A stretch of 64,000 nt of DNA from Granulosicoccus antarcticus IMCC3135 (lineage in GTDB: Bacteria > Pseudomonadota > Gammaproteobacteria > Granulosicoccales > Granulosicoccaceae), in the NCBI RefSeq assembly GCF_002215215.1, contig NZ_CP018632.1:700001-764000 (forward strand), in the 5' to 3' direction. Below are positions 9,716 to 18,945 of this stretch, piece after piece (position 1 is the first letter of the stretch; the number at the start of each line of letters is the position of its first letter). The notes under the pieces are model-generated. The model was not told where the DNA came from. It saw nothing but the letters and a program-made list of their open reading frames with translations, and searched no databases. The translations under genes and the position numbers were made by a program.

Positions 9716-10800
9716 ATGAACCAGTCAGTTTCCAACCCTACACATTTGCGCACATTAAGGCTGCGTGTCAAAGACAAGCACGCCGCCGAGCTTGCTCGTC
9801 AGGCACGAGCCGTAAATTACGTCTGGAATTACATCAACGAGTTGTCAGAGCGTAGCATTCGCGAACGCGGTGTCTTTCTTTCGGCATTCGATCTCCATCG
9901 TTACACCACTGGCGCAAGCAAAGCGCTGGGATTGCATAGTCATACGGTGCAGAAAACAAGCGCCTCATACGTTCAGGCTAGAATTCAGTTCAGAAAACGC
10001 AAACTTGCCTGGCGCAAGAGCGGTGGTGTACGCCGCTCATTGGGTTGGGTGCCGTTCAATACCGGTCACGCCCGCTGGCGTAACGGCCAGGTGCATTTCA
10101 ATGGCACCGCTTACGGTGTCTGGGATAGCTACGGATTGGCAGGCTTTACCCTTCGCTCGGGATCATTCAGTGAAGACAGTCGGGGCCGGTGGTATTTCAA
10201 TGTCGCCGTAGAAACTGAAACAAAGCTGTCCGCGGGCAAAAGCGTTATCGGTATTGACCTGGGGTGCAAAGAGGCGGCAACGGCGAGTAATGCTGAAAAA
10301 TTGCGTGGGCGTTGGTATCGTGACGACGAGAAAGCATTGGCAACGGCCCAGCGCGCGGGCAAGAAAAGACAGGTCAAGAAAATACATGCCAGAATCAAGA
10401 ACCGGCGCAAAGAGGATACCCATCAATTTACAACCGGTCTGGTAGAGAAAAGTGGTGCGATATTTGTGGGAAATGTCTCATCCAAAGCGATGGTAAAAAC
10501 AAACATGGCCAAGTCAGCGCTGGATGCTGGCTGGTATAGCCTCAAGAAGACTCTGGAATATAAATGCGCTAGCGCAGGGGTCCTCTATCAGGAAGTAAAC
10601 GAGGCATATTCCACCCGAACCTGTTCTGAGTGCGGTGCACTCAGCGGTCCGAAAGGACTGAAAGAGCTCGGAATAAGCGGCCCGCGCAGGGGGAATGGAG
10701 CTGTGCTGAGTGTGGAAGCTCGCACGACCGCGATGTAAATGCGGCTCGCAACATTGCCGCTCTGGGAATTCAGAGTCTCGCAGGAGGAACCTACGAATGA
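9716..10800 (+). pseudogene. tnpB: Frameshifted TnpB (RNA-guided nuclease-like) gene, copy 1
   Basis: The uninterrupted frame gives 340 residues (9716-10738) with RuvC motif I IGIDLG (Asp181), motif II QEVNEAYSTRTCSECG (Glu293) and the first zinc-ribbon CxxC. It then degenerates to SGPRRGNGAV. The expected ending, EWSCAECGSSHDRDVNAARN, is read in another frame from about 10693 to the stop at 10798-10800. The break falls at a G5 run (10689-10693); one more G would restore the family sequence. The in-frame protein lacks the second CxxC and the final catalytic Asp, so it should be inactive as a nuclease. A sequencing error at the homopolymer is the main alternative. Nearest relative in the window: the intact copy at 60115. 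Confidence 0.85.
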
Positions 10801-10862
10801 ATGAAGAGGTAAAGAATCCTCTTACTTCAGGGAGAGGAGAATTCAAGTGGTTGCCGGGAATG
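10690..10862 (+). ncRNA. Predicted right-end (omega) RNA of IS copy 1 with guide into host DNA
   Basis: In TnpB elements the guide RNA is made from the 3' end of the element and its last ~16 bases lie in flanking host DNA. Here the scaffold would overlap the 3' part of tnpB and end at 10846, with the terminal hairpin (arms TCCTCT 10817-10822 and AGAGGA 10833-10838). The guide would start GTGGTTGCCGGG at 10847. Next to TTGAT this guide matches the restored empty nnrU site exactly, as expected for donor-site recognition. The 5' boundary is a guess; only the 3' end is fixed by the junction. Confidence 0.45.
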
Positions 10863-11320
10863 TAGGCTGCTGCAATCAGCACGAAGGCTATCAGGGTCAG
10901 CAGGCCGGCTATATGAGTCATCGCTATCGGCGGCGTCCAGATAAACACCGGGTTGAGGCGTGTCTGGGAATAGCCCATCACAATCAGGGCCAGAGCTGCC
11001 AGCGAGAGAATGGAATAGAGGCCCTTGTAGGTCTTCTCACCACGACTGGCAATGGTCGCGGTTCGCCAGTTATCGGCGAAAATTCGTACGGAATGCAAGC
11101 CGAGAAACAGCGCGAGGCCGATAAGCAATACGATCATGAGATCTGTCCTTCGTCCAGGTCAGCCTGAAGTGGCTTGCACCATGATGAGGCCTTGAAGGCT
11201 GACAGTGCCAACGTTTATAACAGAAAGTAATATGGCTATTGCCAAGTGCCGATGTGCTGGGCTTGCATATCGCCACTTGGCCTAGGGCGTATTTCTGGAT
11301 CTGAGGGGGAGGGGGCCTGA

Positions 11321-13225
11321 CTAGGGAATCGTGAAAGATTCCCGATGTACAGCAGTATTGAAGTCACCATTGGTAAACAGACGGACTTCGAACTGCCCAG
11401 TACCCAGGTACTGCTGCAAGAAGCCCAGCTCACCGTTGTCAGGGCCGCGTCCGCCTGGCTTCTGTGTGCCGTTGGTATATAGCCACATCAACAATTGACT
11501 ATCTGGAGAACCTGCACGGGCAATGCTGACTCGATCACTCGTACCCTGATTGCTGTCTATGAAGTTTATGTACACCCGGGCTGGCGTCTCGTTTGTGCGG
11601 ACCAGTGGTTGCAGTCGGTAAACTGCACTTGTCGGAGTGGCGGCTGCCACGGTGATGGGCTCGGGCACTTCAGCCGATTCCACTCTGGCGACTTGTACAG
11701 GCGTTACTGATTCAAGTGCGGGTGTTAGTGTCGGTGAAGGCGCTACTGCTGCCGTTGGGGTCAGGGCAGGAGGGCTTCCCAGGTTAACGGCGTATGTGTC
11801 GACAGAGCCTGAGTCGTGCCAGTCTGAATTGAACAGAATGCGTGACCCGCTCGGACTCATCACGGCATGTGGCTCACCAAAGTAGGCACCACGATAGCTG
11901 GATCCCCGGCTGGCCGATTTACCCATCGTTCGGGTATGGGCGAGGCGACAGGTATTCGGGTTATCAGGATTGGCGTAAGTCAGGCTCAGTTCCGAAAAAA
12001 GTAGCGGTGCACTTTTTCCATTCTTCAGATAGTCAAGGTTTCCATAGCCAATGGAGGTCATGGTCACCCAGCCCGGATTTTGTGTCGACATAGAGGACAG
12101 ATGCACGCCCTTCAAGGGGTAGTTCCAGCCGGTGGTGCGTCCCACCATCACCTGGCAGCTACCTGACTGAATGTCGTGAGCAACAATGGCACCTTGACCC
12201 GCATCACTGTCAGCATTACAGCCGTTTTCCAATTCGTCGTATCGCGGAGAGAAAATGGCGTCATTTCCATTGGGCATTTGTCCGATAGTCAGGTGCTCAA
12301 GTTTAGGCACCTGATACTTATTGCCATTTCTAGCTGTGTAAGAGGCCTGGGTGCTGTCCAGGCGGTACAGAAAATTCATGCTCGAGTCGAACACACTGTC
12401 TTGTATGACAACCCTTTGGCCACTGGGCATGGGGGCCGCCGCAACATCCGGTCGGAAGCCGAACGCATTGCTGCCCTGAGGCTTGGCAGGGTCGAGAGTG
12501 ACGGGTTGACTGATCGCTCCGGTGCGTACATTGACATGAAAGCTGATGTCGGATGAGTTGCCATTGACATCATTGTTCTGGCATCGCAGACCTACAAGAT
12601 CCCCACCCAGCCCCTGAATATCGTTACCGCCTTTGGCAGTCTTGCCACGGCGTTGAGCAGGGCTGCCACAGATAGGGTCAAGGTCGGCGACCAAGCTGCG
12701 CTGTTGCGTTTGTACATTGTATTTAACCAGCTTGCCAAACAGAGGGTCATCGATTGGTCGGCGTTGTACGAAATACAAGGCTGAGGCGTTCTGCCTATCC
12801 CAGTAAATGCCTTCTATGTCAGCTGCGGCAAATTCCATTGGCCGTATATATTCATAGGTCTTGCCGTTATAGAGATGGTGTCCCGCGTCCTTGTCTCCTG
12901 TGTGGTAGAGCATCAATAGAGATTCGTCAGCATTCCACGGTTGCACGGTGTTGTACAAGGTGCGGTGTGCGGTGCCGTAAGGGGCATCGGTAACGCGAGT
13001 TACCTGAGTGCCAAATGCCGGGTCAGTGTAGGACTGTAGAGGGGCGGGCTTGGCCATGCTTGACACTACGCGGGAATCTCTGTCAGAGACTTTGCCGGCG
13101 CACCAGTCTTGTGCAACGGCCGGCAGGCTGTTGGGCAGAAGAACACACAGTGCAATCATGGTTGCTACCGATGTTGATTTGTTGACGCATTTACGCGCTT
13201 GCTCGCCCACGTTTACTCCCAGCAA
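11321..13225 (-). CDS. Large exported protein, beta-propeller-like, unknown function
   Basis: 634 residues, read from a TTG at 13225; a GTG at 13210 is an equally possible start. A hydrophobic export segment (MIALCVLLPNSLPAVA, about residues 23-38) precedes mature QDWCAGKVSDRD. Much of the middle reads as short strand-turn units with WD-, NADE- and GEPHAVMSPSGSRILFNSDW-type segments, resembling TolB/PD40-like propellers that handle oligosaccharides or signals. After a Pro/Ala/Thr-rich linker (about residues 495-540), the last 90 residues form a separate beta-rich domain. Several cysteines suggest periplasmic disulfides. It stands alone between nnrU and the oxoprolinase cluster. I do not recognise the family with certainty. 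Confidence 0.75.
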   Translation of the reverse strand: MLGVNVGEQARKCVNKSTSVATMIALCVLLPNSLPAVAQDWCAGKVSDRDSRVVSSMAKPAPLQSYTDPAFGTQVTRVTDAPYGTAHRTLYNTVQPWNADESLLMLYHTGDKDAGHHLYNGKTYEYIRPMEFAAADIEGIYWDRQNASALYFVQRRPIDDPLFGKLVKYNVQTQQRSLVADLDPICGSPAQRRGKTAKGGNDIQGLGGDLVGLRCQNNDVNGNSSDISFHVNVRTGAISQPVTLDPAKPQGSNAFGFRPDVAAAPMPSGQRVVIQDSVFDSSMNFLYRLDSTQASYTARNGNKYQVPKLEHLTIGQMPNGNDAIFSPRYDELENGCNADSDAGQGAIVAHDIQSGSCQVMVGRTTGWNYPLKGVHLSSMSTQNPGWVTMTSIGYGNLDYLKNGKSAPLLFSELSLTYANPDNPNTCRLAHTRTMGKSASRGSSYRGAYFGEPHAVMSPSGSRILFNSDWHDSGSVDTYAVNLGSPPALTPTAAVAPSPTLTPALESVTPVQVARVESAEVPEPITVAAATPTSAVYRLQPLVRTNETPARVYINFIDSNQGTSDRVSIARAGSPDSQLLMWLYTNGTQKPGGRGPDNGELGFLQQYLGTGQFEVRLFTNGDFNTAVHRESFTIP

Positions 13226-13557
13226 TTAACTATGACCGGGGCGACGGTATCTGAATCTGTGAGACTTCGCTTACGCTATAGGTTGCATATGTTGGTGGGT
13301 TGATTCCGTGATCCGCTGTAAACACGTCTAATTGCAGTTATCGCCCCGTTCTTGTGGGATTTCCTTTCAAGTACAAGGAATATGACAGCTTAGTAGGAAT
13401 CCGGGACGAAGGTTGATTGTCCGGAAAGGTTGAATTCGAATCAGCTCGACGCTGCCCATTCGTTTGAAGACTCAGATGGTCTCGTCTGTACCTGCGACTG
13501 CCGTCTGTCTGTATGGCGTGTGTGATGGCGGTGGAGTTCAATTTATACCAAGAAATG
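13226..13557. other. Intergenic region between divergent genes at 13225 and 13593
   Basis: About 330 bases without a convincing gene. The only sizeable open frame (13338-13541, minus) has no recognisable features and no ribosome-binding site. It must hold the promoter of the minus-strand exported-protein gene; I could not pick it out with confidence. The plus-strand promoter and operator begin at 13558. Confidence 0.6.
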
Positions 13558-13592
13558 TTGACACCTGTTGATAAAGTACGTACTTTAAAAAC
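13558..13592 (+). promoter_or_regulatory. Predicted promoter with 16-bp palindromic operator; likely leaderless start
   Basis: A perfect -35 hexamer TTGACA (13558-13563) is followed after 17 bases by a poor -10 TACTTT (13581-13586). The perfect palindrome TAAAGTACGTACTTTA (13572-13587) covers the spacer and -10. Its GTACGTAC core resembles the GT-n4-AC type of site bound by HutC-class GntR proteins, one of which is encoded at 20224 in the same cluster. The expected transcription start, 7 bases after the -10, falls on the A of the ATG at 13593, and there is no Shine-Dalgarno sequence, so the message may be leaderless. Confidence 0.6.
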
Positions 13593-16500
13593 ATGTTGAA
13601 ATTAGCAATAGATATTGGCGGTACGTTCACCGATGTGGTGGCAGAGACTTCGGCTGGGTTATCGTCGATCAAGGTCTTGACTAGCCCGGGTTCTCCTGAG
13701 ACTGCTGCAATATCGGGCATCTCTGAGTTGTTGAATCGGCTATCTGTCGGTTTTGATGAGATCGACAGTGTGGTTCATGGAACTACGCTTGCGACGAATG
13801 CGCTTATTGAACGTCGTGGTGCTAAAACCGCATTGATAACGACAGCTGGTTTTCGCGATGTGCTCGAAATGCGTAATGAAAAGCGTTTTGACCAATATGA
13901 ATTGAACATTCAGATGCCGGAGCCCTTGATTGCGCGTCCATTGCGCATCGGAATTGAAGAAAGAACGCTGGCAGATGGCAGCATATTGAAGCAGCCGAAC
14001 GACAAACAAATAGATTCGGTTTGCGAGCTGCTCAAGCAACAGGAAATAGAAGCGGTCGCTATCGGCTTTCTGCATTCTTATCGCAATGATAAAAATGAGC
14101 AGTATGTAGCATCACGAATTCACGAGGCATTGGGTGATCGTGTAACGATCTGTCAAAGTGCTGAGGTGTCGGGTGAAATCCGTGAGTTTGAACGTTTTTC
14201 AACGGTGTGCGCTAATGCCTACGTAAGGCCGTTGATGACTCACTACCTGGGGCGGCTTGAATCTGAATTAGAGCAACGCGGCTTTCGCGGTTCTTTCCTG
14301 ATCATGCTATCCGACGGTGCATTAACTACCACGGAGCAGGCCAAGCGCTTTCCAATCCGTTTAGTAGAAGGCGGGCCGGCCGGTGGTGTTGCTTTGGCAG
14401 CCTTTGTTGCAAGAGAGATCCAATCACCTAAAGTGCTTTCATTGGATATTGGTGGCACTACTGCGAAAATCTGTTTTATAGAGAATGGCAAGCCACAAAC
14501 CTCGCGTCGGTTTGAGATAGCACGATCATGGCGTGACACCAGAGGCAGCGGCTTGCCGGTTAATGTTCCTACAGTAGAGTTGGTGGAGATTGGCGCAGGT
14601 GGTGGTTCTATTGCCAGTGTTGATAGTTTGGGGCGGCTTAGAACGGGGCCGCAAAGTGCCAGTTCAGAGCCTGGCCCTGCCAGTTACAACAGAGGTGGTG
14701 CCGATCCGACAGTGACCGATGCTCATGTTGTTGTTGGTGGTATTGCCGCTGAAGGATTTGCCGAAGGGAAAATTGAGATTGTGCCGCAATGTGCTATTGA
14801 TGCATTGGCAGAGAAAATACAATCGAAAGCGGATTTCGACAGTGTTGCGGATGCGGCTGCGGGCGTTATCGAGCTGGCCAATGAAACCATGGCAAATGCC
14901 GCAAGAGTGCATGGGATTGAACTTGGGCTTGATGTTTCAAGTTTCGACCTGCTGGTATCTGGTGGTGGAGGCGGTTTGCATGCAGCGCGTATCGCTGAGA
15001 AACTGGGTATATCTCGCATCATCGTACCTGCACATGCTGGCGTAGGCTCAGCTGTTGGTTTCTTACGCTCGCCTATTGCATTTGAAACTGCCATATCGGT
15101 GATCGAAACGATAGAGTCGATTGACTATGAGAGTCTCGACAAGCGTCTGCATAAAGCGTTGGAATACGTTCGTGATGTGGTCCTTACCGCGGTTGAGCCA
15201 GACAGCCTGGAAACGAGGATCGTCGCTGAGTTGCGCTACAAGGGACAAGGTCTGGAGCTTGGTATTGCCTTGACGCACGAGACTCATCTGAAAACAGCAA
15301 TTCTAGAGTCAGAAGAGAAGTTCAAGCACCAGTATCAGCTTGTTACAGGATTTACGTTGAACAACGTTGATGTTGAGCTTGTATCACTAAGCGTGAAAGC
15401 CAGCGAAAAAGAGAAAATTGCAAACCCCAGAAATTATGAGTCGAACTCCGAACTTGTAAAGCCGATCGTTAGCGAGAGTGAGTTGGAACGTCTGGCAAGT
15501 CGTGATGTATACGTACAACAGCGCAAGGGGTTTCAGAAAACACCGGTTTCACCTCGTGCACAACTCGGCAGCTCCCTCTATCCGGGGCCTTTGATAATTT
15601 CCGAGGCACAAACTACAACAGTGGTGCCAGTGGCGTGGACTGCTCACCAATCCGAACACGGACATATTATTGTCGAAAGCAAGAAAGCAGATAACGCTTT
15701 GAATCTGGCTTCTGCGCGAAAACTGGACTTCATATCAAAAAACGTTCTCTGGAACCGGCTTGTTTCGGTATGTGAGGAGCAAGCCAATGCTTTGATGCGA
15801 GCGGCATTCGGAGCCATCGTCCGTGAGGCTGGAGATTTATCTGCCGGAGTTTTCAATGTTCGTGGTGAAATGTTGGCGCAGGCGGTGACCGGGACTCCCG
15901 GGCATGTGAATACGATGGCAGCATCGGTTAATGCAATGCTGGACATCATTCCCGCAGCGACATTGGTTTCGGGAGATGTACTAGTTACCAATGATCCATG
16001 GTTAGGTGCCGGGCATGTGTTTGATTTCGTTGTGGTCACGCCAGTGTTCATTGATAGTGAGATTGTTGCCTACTTTGCTTCTACCAGCCACGTCGTGGAT
16101 GTGGGTGGCTTGGGGTGGTCGGCTGAGGGGCGTTCTGTTTATGAAGAAGGGGTGACGATACCCGTTATGCATCTTCGTAAGGGAGCGGTTATCAATGAGG
16201 ATCTGCTAGGCATCGTTGTCACGAATTCGCGTGTGCCGCATGAGGCTCGTGGAGATATTCTATCCTTGCTCAGCTGCAATGATACGGCGGCATTCAGGCT
16301 GATTGAACTGATGCGGGAATATGGTCTTGCTGATCTGAACGATTTATCTGAATTCATATTCACACGTTCGGCTCAAGGAACGCAGGCTGGCCTTCAGAAT
16401 GCGCCCAATGGCGTCTATCACAGCGAGATGATCATGGATGGTTACGATAGTCCGATCAAGCTGTGCGCGCGAATGGTGATCAGTGATGAACGGATTGATG

Positions 16501-17363
16501 TTGATTTGTCAGGCTCCTCGGCGGCGATAGATCGAGGTATAAACTGTCCACTGAATTACACTGCAGCTTATGCAGCATTCGGCATACGTGCTTTGCTGAC
16601 TCCACAAGTGCCCAATAATCAAGCGTCGTTGCTTGCCATCCGAGTGAGCGCACCACCGGGCTTGATCGTCAGTGCAGAGAGGCCCGCACCGGTATCAGCA
16701 CGACATGTTATCGGGCAGGCCTTACCTGATCTCATGTTTGGTTGTCTTGAACAAGCTTTGCCGGGTCACGTACTGGCTGAAAGTGCTGGTGCGCTATGGA
16801 CCTTGTCATTGTCAGGTGCTGGCAAAAAGGCTTTCACTTCCTTGAATGTCGTTCTTGGTGGGATGGGTGCACGTCCTGAGACAGACGGATTATCCACTAC
16901 GGCTTTTCCTTCTGGAGTCGGGGCTGTGCCTGTTGAGTCTGCTGAAGTCGCTGCCCCGTTGATTTATCATGCCAAGGAATTCATTGCCGATTCAGGCGGT
17001 GCGGGTAAATATCGCGGCGGGCTGTCACAACGACTGGAAGTGGGCTCGAATACCGGCGAGGATCTGACTTTATCGGCAGCCGCATTCGAACGATTGACTG
17101 ATGGTCCGGCAGGAAGGCAGGGTGGTTTGGCGGGTGCCGCAGGGCAGGTGTTCCTGTCCAACGGAACACGCATAAAAAATAAGGGAATTCATAGAATCCC
17201 GGCAGGTGAAACTCTGGTTTTGCAAACGCCGGGTGGTGGCGGGTTCGGTGATCCTGCCCACCGTGACAGATCAGCAGTTGAGCGCGATCTGGCACACGGC
17301 CTGATCTCTACCGAGGCGGCTATGCACACCTATCACCTTGATGACTCTATTAATGAGGAATAA
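13593..17363 (+). CDS. Fused HyuA-HyuB: 5-oxoprolinase / N-methylhydantoinase family protein
   Basis: 1256 residues, the length of full two-domain 5-oxoprolinases. Residues 1 to about 690 form the ATP-using HyuA half: IDIGGTFTDVV at 6-16, HGTTLATNALIERRGAKTAL near 60-80, a second phosphate-binding segment LSLDIGGTTAKI, and EIGAGGGSIA. From about residue 705 the HyuB half follows (FNVRGEMLAQAVTGTPGHVN, then NDPWLGAGHV), ending in the typical TPGGGGFGDP. The family opens lactam or hydantoin rings with ATP. HyuA and HyuB are often separate in bacteria. It is the first gene of an operon with a TRAP importer starting 5 bases downstream, so the substrate is probably an imported carboxylated lactam or hydantoin. 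5-Oxoproline is the default guess only. Confidence 0.88.
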   Translation: MLKLAIDIGGTFTDVVAETSAGLSSIKVLTSPGSPETAAISGISELLNRLSVGFDEIDSVVHGTTLATNALIERRGAKTALITTAGFRDVLEMRNEKRFDQYELNIQMPEPLIARPLRIGIEERTLADGSILKQPNDKQIDSVCELLKQQEIEAVAIGFLHSYRNDKNEQYVASRIHEALGDRVTICQSAEVSGEIREFERFSTVCANAYVRPLMTHYLGRLESELEQRGFRGSFLIMLSDGALTTTEQAKRFPIRLVEGGPAGGVALAAFVAREIQSPKVLSLDIGGTTAKICFIENGKPQTSRRFEIARSWRDTRGSGLPVNVPTVELVEIGAGGGSIASVDSLGRLRTGPQSASSEPGPASYNRGGADPTVTDAHVVVGGIAAEGFAEGKIEIVPQCAIDALAEKIQSKADFDSVADAAAGVIELANETMANAARVHGIELGLDVSSFDLLVSGGGGGLHAARIAEKLGISRIIVPAHAGVGSAVGFLRSPIAFETAISVIETIESIDYESLDKRLHKALEYVRDVVLTAVEPDSLETRIVAELRYKGQGLELGIALTHETHLKTAILESEEKFKHQYQLVTGFTLNNVDVELVSLSVKASEKEKIANPRNYESNSELVKPIVSESELERLASRDVYVQQRKGFQKTPVSPRAQLGSSLYPGPLIISEAQTTTVVPVAWTAHQSEHGHIIVESKKADNALNLASARKLDFISKNVLWNRLVSVCEEQANALMRAAFGAIVREAGDLSAGVFNVRGEMLAQAVTGTPGHVNTMAASVNAMLDIIPAATLVSGDVLVTNDPWLGAGHVFDFVVVTPVFIDSEIVAYFASTSHVVDVGGLGWSAEGRSVYEEGVTIPVMHLRKGAVINEDLLGIVVTNSRVPHEARGDILSLLSCNDTAAFRLIELMREYGLADLNDLSEFIFTRSAQGTQAGLQNAPNGVYHSEMIMDGYDSPIKLCARMVISDERIDVDLSGSSAAIDRGINCPLNYTAAYAAFGIRALLTPQVPNNQASLLAIRVSAPPGLIVSAERPAPVSARHVIGQALPDLMFGCLEQALPGHVLAESAGALWTLSLSGAGKKAFTSLNVVLGGMGARPETDGLSTTAFPSGVGAVPVESAEVAAPLIYHAKEFIADSGGAGKYRGGLSQRLEVGSNTGEDLTLSAAAFERLTDGPAGRQGGLAGAAGQVFLSNGTRIKNKGIHRIPAGETLVLQTPGGGGFGDPAHRDRSAVERDLAHGLISTEAAMHTYHLDDSINEE

Positions 17364-17367
17364 TGCA

Positions 17368-18354
17368 ATGCATGTGATTAAATCGATCGTCGCTGTTGCG
17401 GCTGTCATGTTTATCGGAAACACGGCTGCCAGTGCAGAAACAAAGTGGGATCTAAGTACGGCATGGGGCGCTAATAACTTCCATGCTGAAAGTGCCATAA
17501 AATTTGCTGATGCAGTACGGCAGTCTACAGACGGCTCTGTTGATATCACAGTCCATCTATCGGGCGAAATTGGTGTCAAGAGTACTGAGAAGCTCTCGGC
17601 AGTTGAAAACGGCATTGTGCAGATGGCCGATATGCTTCTGTTTTTGCAAGCGGGCGAAGCGCCGTTTCTTGGTGTTGATACCTTGCCCTATCTGATTCAA
17701 GGTCAGGATGAAATGAAAGCCTGGTTAGAGGTGGCAGGGCCCAAGTACGAAGAGATTTTCGAAGCTCACAATCAAAAGGTTTTGTATTACGTTCCCTGGC
17801 CATCGCCGGGTATATACACAGAGGATGCCGTTGTGAGCGCACAGGATATGGAAGGTTTGAGAATTCGCGCTTTTAATGCCACCTCATTTGAATTTTTGAA
17901 AAAGCTGGGTGCGGCACCTGTTGAGCTACCTTTTGGTGAGTTAGCAGCAGCCGTTGCAGCTGGCACCGTTGACGGTGCTGCCACTTCGACATCAACCGGT
18001 GTTAATTCCAAGTTGTATCAATTCACGGCCAATTTCAATCCGTTGAACTGGTCAACATCGCCAGATGCGGTGACTGTCAACCTTGATGCGTGGAATGCAC
18101 TGAATGACGAGGAGCGTGCAATTATCGAGAAAATTGCCAACGACATGGAAGGTGAGTTCTGGGCAGCTTCAGCAGATGAGGACAGTTCTAAAACGAAGAT
18201 ACTGGAAGAGAATGGCATGAGCATTTCACAGGCGGATGATAGCTTGAATGCGAAAATGGCTGAAGCAGGGAAGGTGATGTGGGAAGCATTCTACACAGAC
18301 GTACCAGATGCAAAAAACATTATCGATACCTACGTCGTTAAAGTGGGAAAGTAG
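17368..18354 (+). CDS. TRAP transporter substrate-binding protein (DctP family), second system
   Basis: The ATG at 17368 is preferred over one 30 bases earlier because it has GAGGAA 7 bases upstream, follows the oxoprolinase stop by 4 bases, and starts a clean signal peptide (HVIKSIVAVAAVMFIGNTAASA). The mature protein opens ETKWDLSTAWGANNFHAESA. The segment RIRAFNATSFEFLKKLGAAP corresponds to the ligand-carboxylate arginine region of DctP proteins. 328 residues, normal length. It probably recognises the substrate of the preceding enzyme. A 69-base gap separates it from the small permease gene. Confidence 0.9.
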   Translation: MHVIKSIVAVAAVMFIGNTAASAETKWDLSTAWGANNFHAESAIKFADAVRQSTDGSVDITVHLSGEIGVKSTEKLSAVENGIVQMADMLLFLQAGEAPFLGVDTLPYLIQGQDEMKAWLEVAGPKYEEIFEAHNQKVLYYVPWPSPGIYTEDAVVSAQDMEGLRIRAFNATSFEFLKKLGAAPVELPFGELAAAVAAGTVDGAATSTSTGVNSKLYQFTANFNPLNWSTSPDAVTVNLDAWNALNDEERAIIEKIANDMEGEFWAASADEDSSKTKILEENGMSISQADDSLNAKMAEAGKVMWEAFYTDVPDAKNIIDTYVVKVGK

Positions 18355-18423
18355 TGGAGTCATGATGGCATCTGCAACAAGTCAGGTGGGAAAAGCGTTG
18401 GAGTTTCTGCATATGCTAAGCAC

Positions 18424-18945
18424 ATGAATCCTATTCTGAATCTGATTGATCGACTGTCGCACTTTGCCGAAAGTGCGGCAGTTGTTTTGATCTATGGCTA
18501 TTGCGGGCTCATGCTTGCCGAAGTGTTTGCAAGGTCACAAGCACAAAGTTCTTCATTTTCGTGGGAGTACAGTCAGTACGCGATGGCCGCTATCTTGGCC
18601 CTGGCATCCGGGCCTGCTATTCGTACTGGAGTACATGTGCGCATTGGCGTCATCAGCGAGCATCTGTCAATTCGCCTGGCACGGTGGCTGGATGTGTGGG
18701 CGAATCTGATTGCTCTTTGTATTGTTTCACTTATTGTCTGGGCTATGTTCGAGAAGACCGGACGCTCATTTGATCGCAATATTCTGGCGACGACAGTGAC
18801 CAAGACACCCTTGTGGATTCCGCAGCTTCTGGTGTTATGGGGCTTTGTCCAGTTATGGCTGGATTGTGCTGCACGTCTGTATCGACGCTATGCCGATTTA
18901 CCGTTTGAGTGGAAAGAACTGGATACAGAGGTGAACGATGATTGA
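18424..18945 (+). CDS. TRAP transporter small permease (DctQ family)
   Basis: 173 residues with four predicted membrane helices; the DctQ pattern is visible in FSWEYSQYAMAAILALASG and the late TKTPLWIPQLLVLWGFV. It scaffolds the large permease and helps couple import to sodium. The 3' end overlaps the large permease gene by 8 bases, so the two are translated together. Confidence 0.9.
   Translation: MNPILNLIDRLSHFAESAAVVLIYGYCGLMLAEVFARSQAQSSSFSWEYSQYAMAAILALASGPAIRTGVHVRIGVISEHLSIRLARWLDVWANLIALCIVSLIVWAMFEKTGRSFDRNILATTVTKTPLWIPQLLVLWGFVQLWLDCAARLYRRYADLPFEWKELDTEVNDD

Larger units (their letters stand above)
9578..10846 (+). mobile_element. IS200/IS605-superfamily (IS1341-like) element, TnpB only, copy 1
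   Basis: A 1269-bp insertion bounded exactly by reading-frame restoration of nnrU. The left flank ends in TTGAT (9573-9577), the pentamer used by ISDra2-type elements. The right end finishes in TTCAA (10842-10846), and TCAA is a known right cleavage motif in this superfamily. There is no target duplication. The left end carries a hairpin at 9593-9612 and the right end one at 10817-10838, as expected for ends recognised as single-strand structures. It encodes only a TnpB-type protein, here frameshifted. No tnpA (Y1 transposase) is present, so movement would need TnpA from elsewhere. Confidence 0.87.
9284..11137 (-). pseudogene. nnrU: NnrU-family membrane protein gene interrupted by a TnpB element
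   Basis: The two halves of one NnrU-like gene lie on either side of the IS. The N-terminal half (11137 down to 10847, 97 codons, preceded by SD AAGGAC) starts MIVLLIGLALFLGLHSVRIF and runs to IPGNH. The C-terminal half (9577 down to 9284) resumes with IKAAVGHPMVLGVKVWAAAH and ends SPFGA. Removing 9578-10846 joins CAC to ATC in frame and gives a 194-residue multi-helix protein with the typical PGNHIK and AHLLANG motifs of the family. NnrU proteins are membrane proteins linked to nitrogen-oxide metabolism in some bacteria. As it stands, translation would run from the first half into IS sequence and stop at about residue 207, so the gene is broken unless the element excises. Confidence 0.88.

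Noticed and set aside
10689-10693. Programmed ribosomal frameshifting in tnpB copy 1
   Set aside because: TnpB proteins are made from one frame, the intact copy 2 has no such site, and there is no slippery heptamer with downstream stimulator; mutation or sequencing error is simpler.
10514-11137. 207-codon minus-strand frame spanning the start of nnrU and part of the IS
   Set aside because: Only its first 97 codons are NnrU-like; the rest is antisense to tnpB. It is an artefact of the insertion, although a truncated hybrid could in principle be translated.
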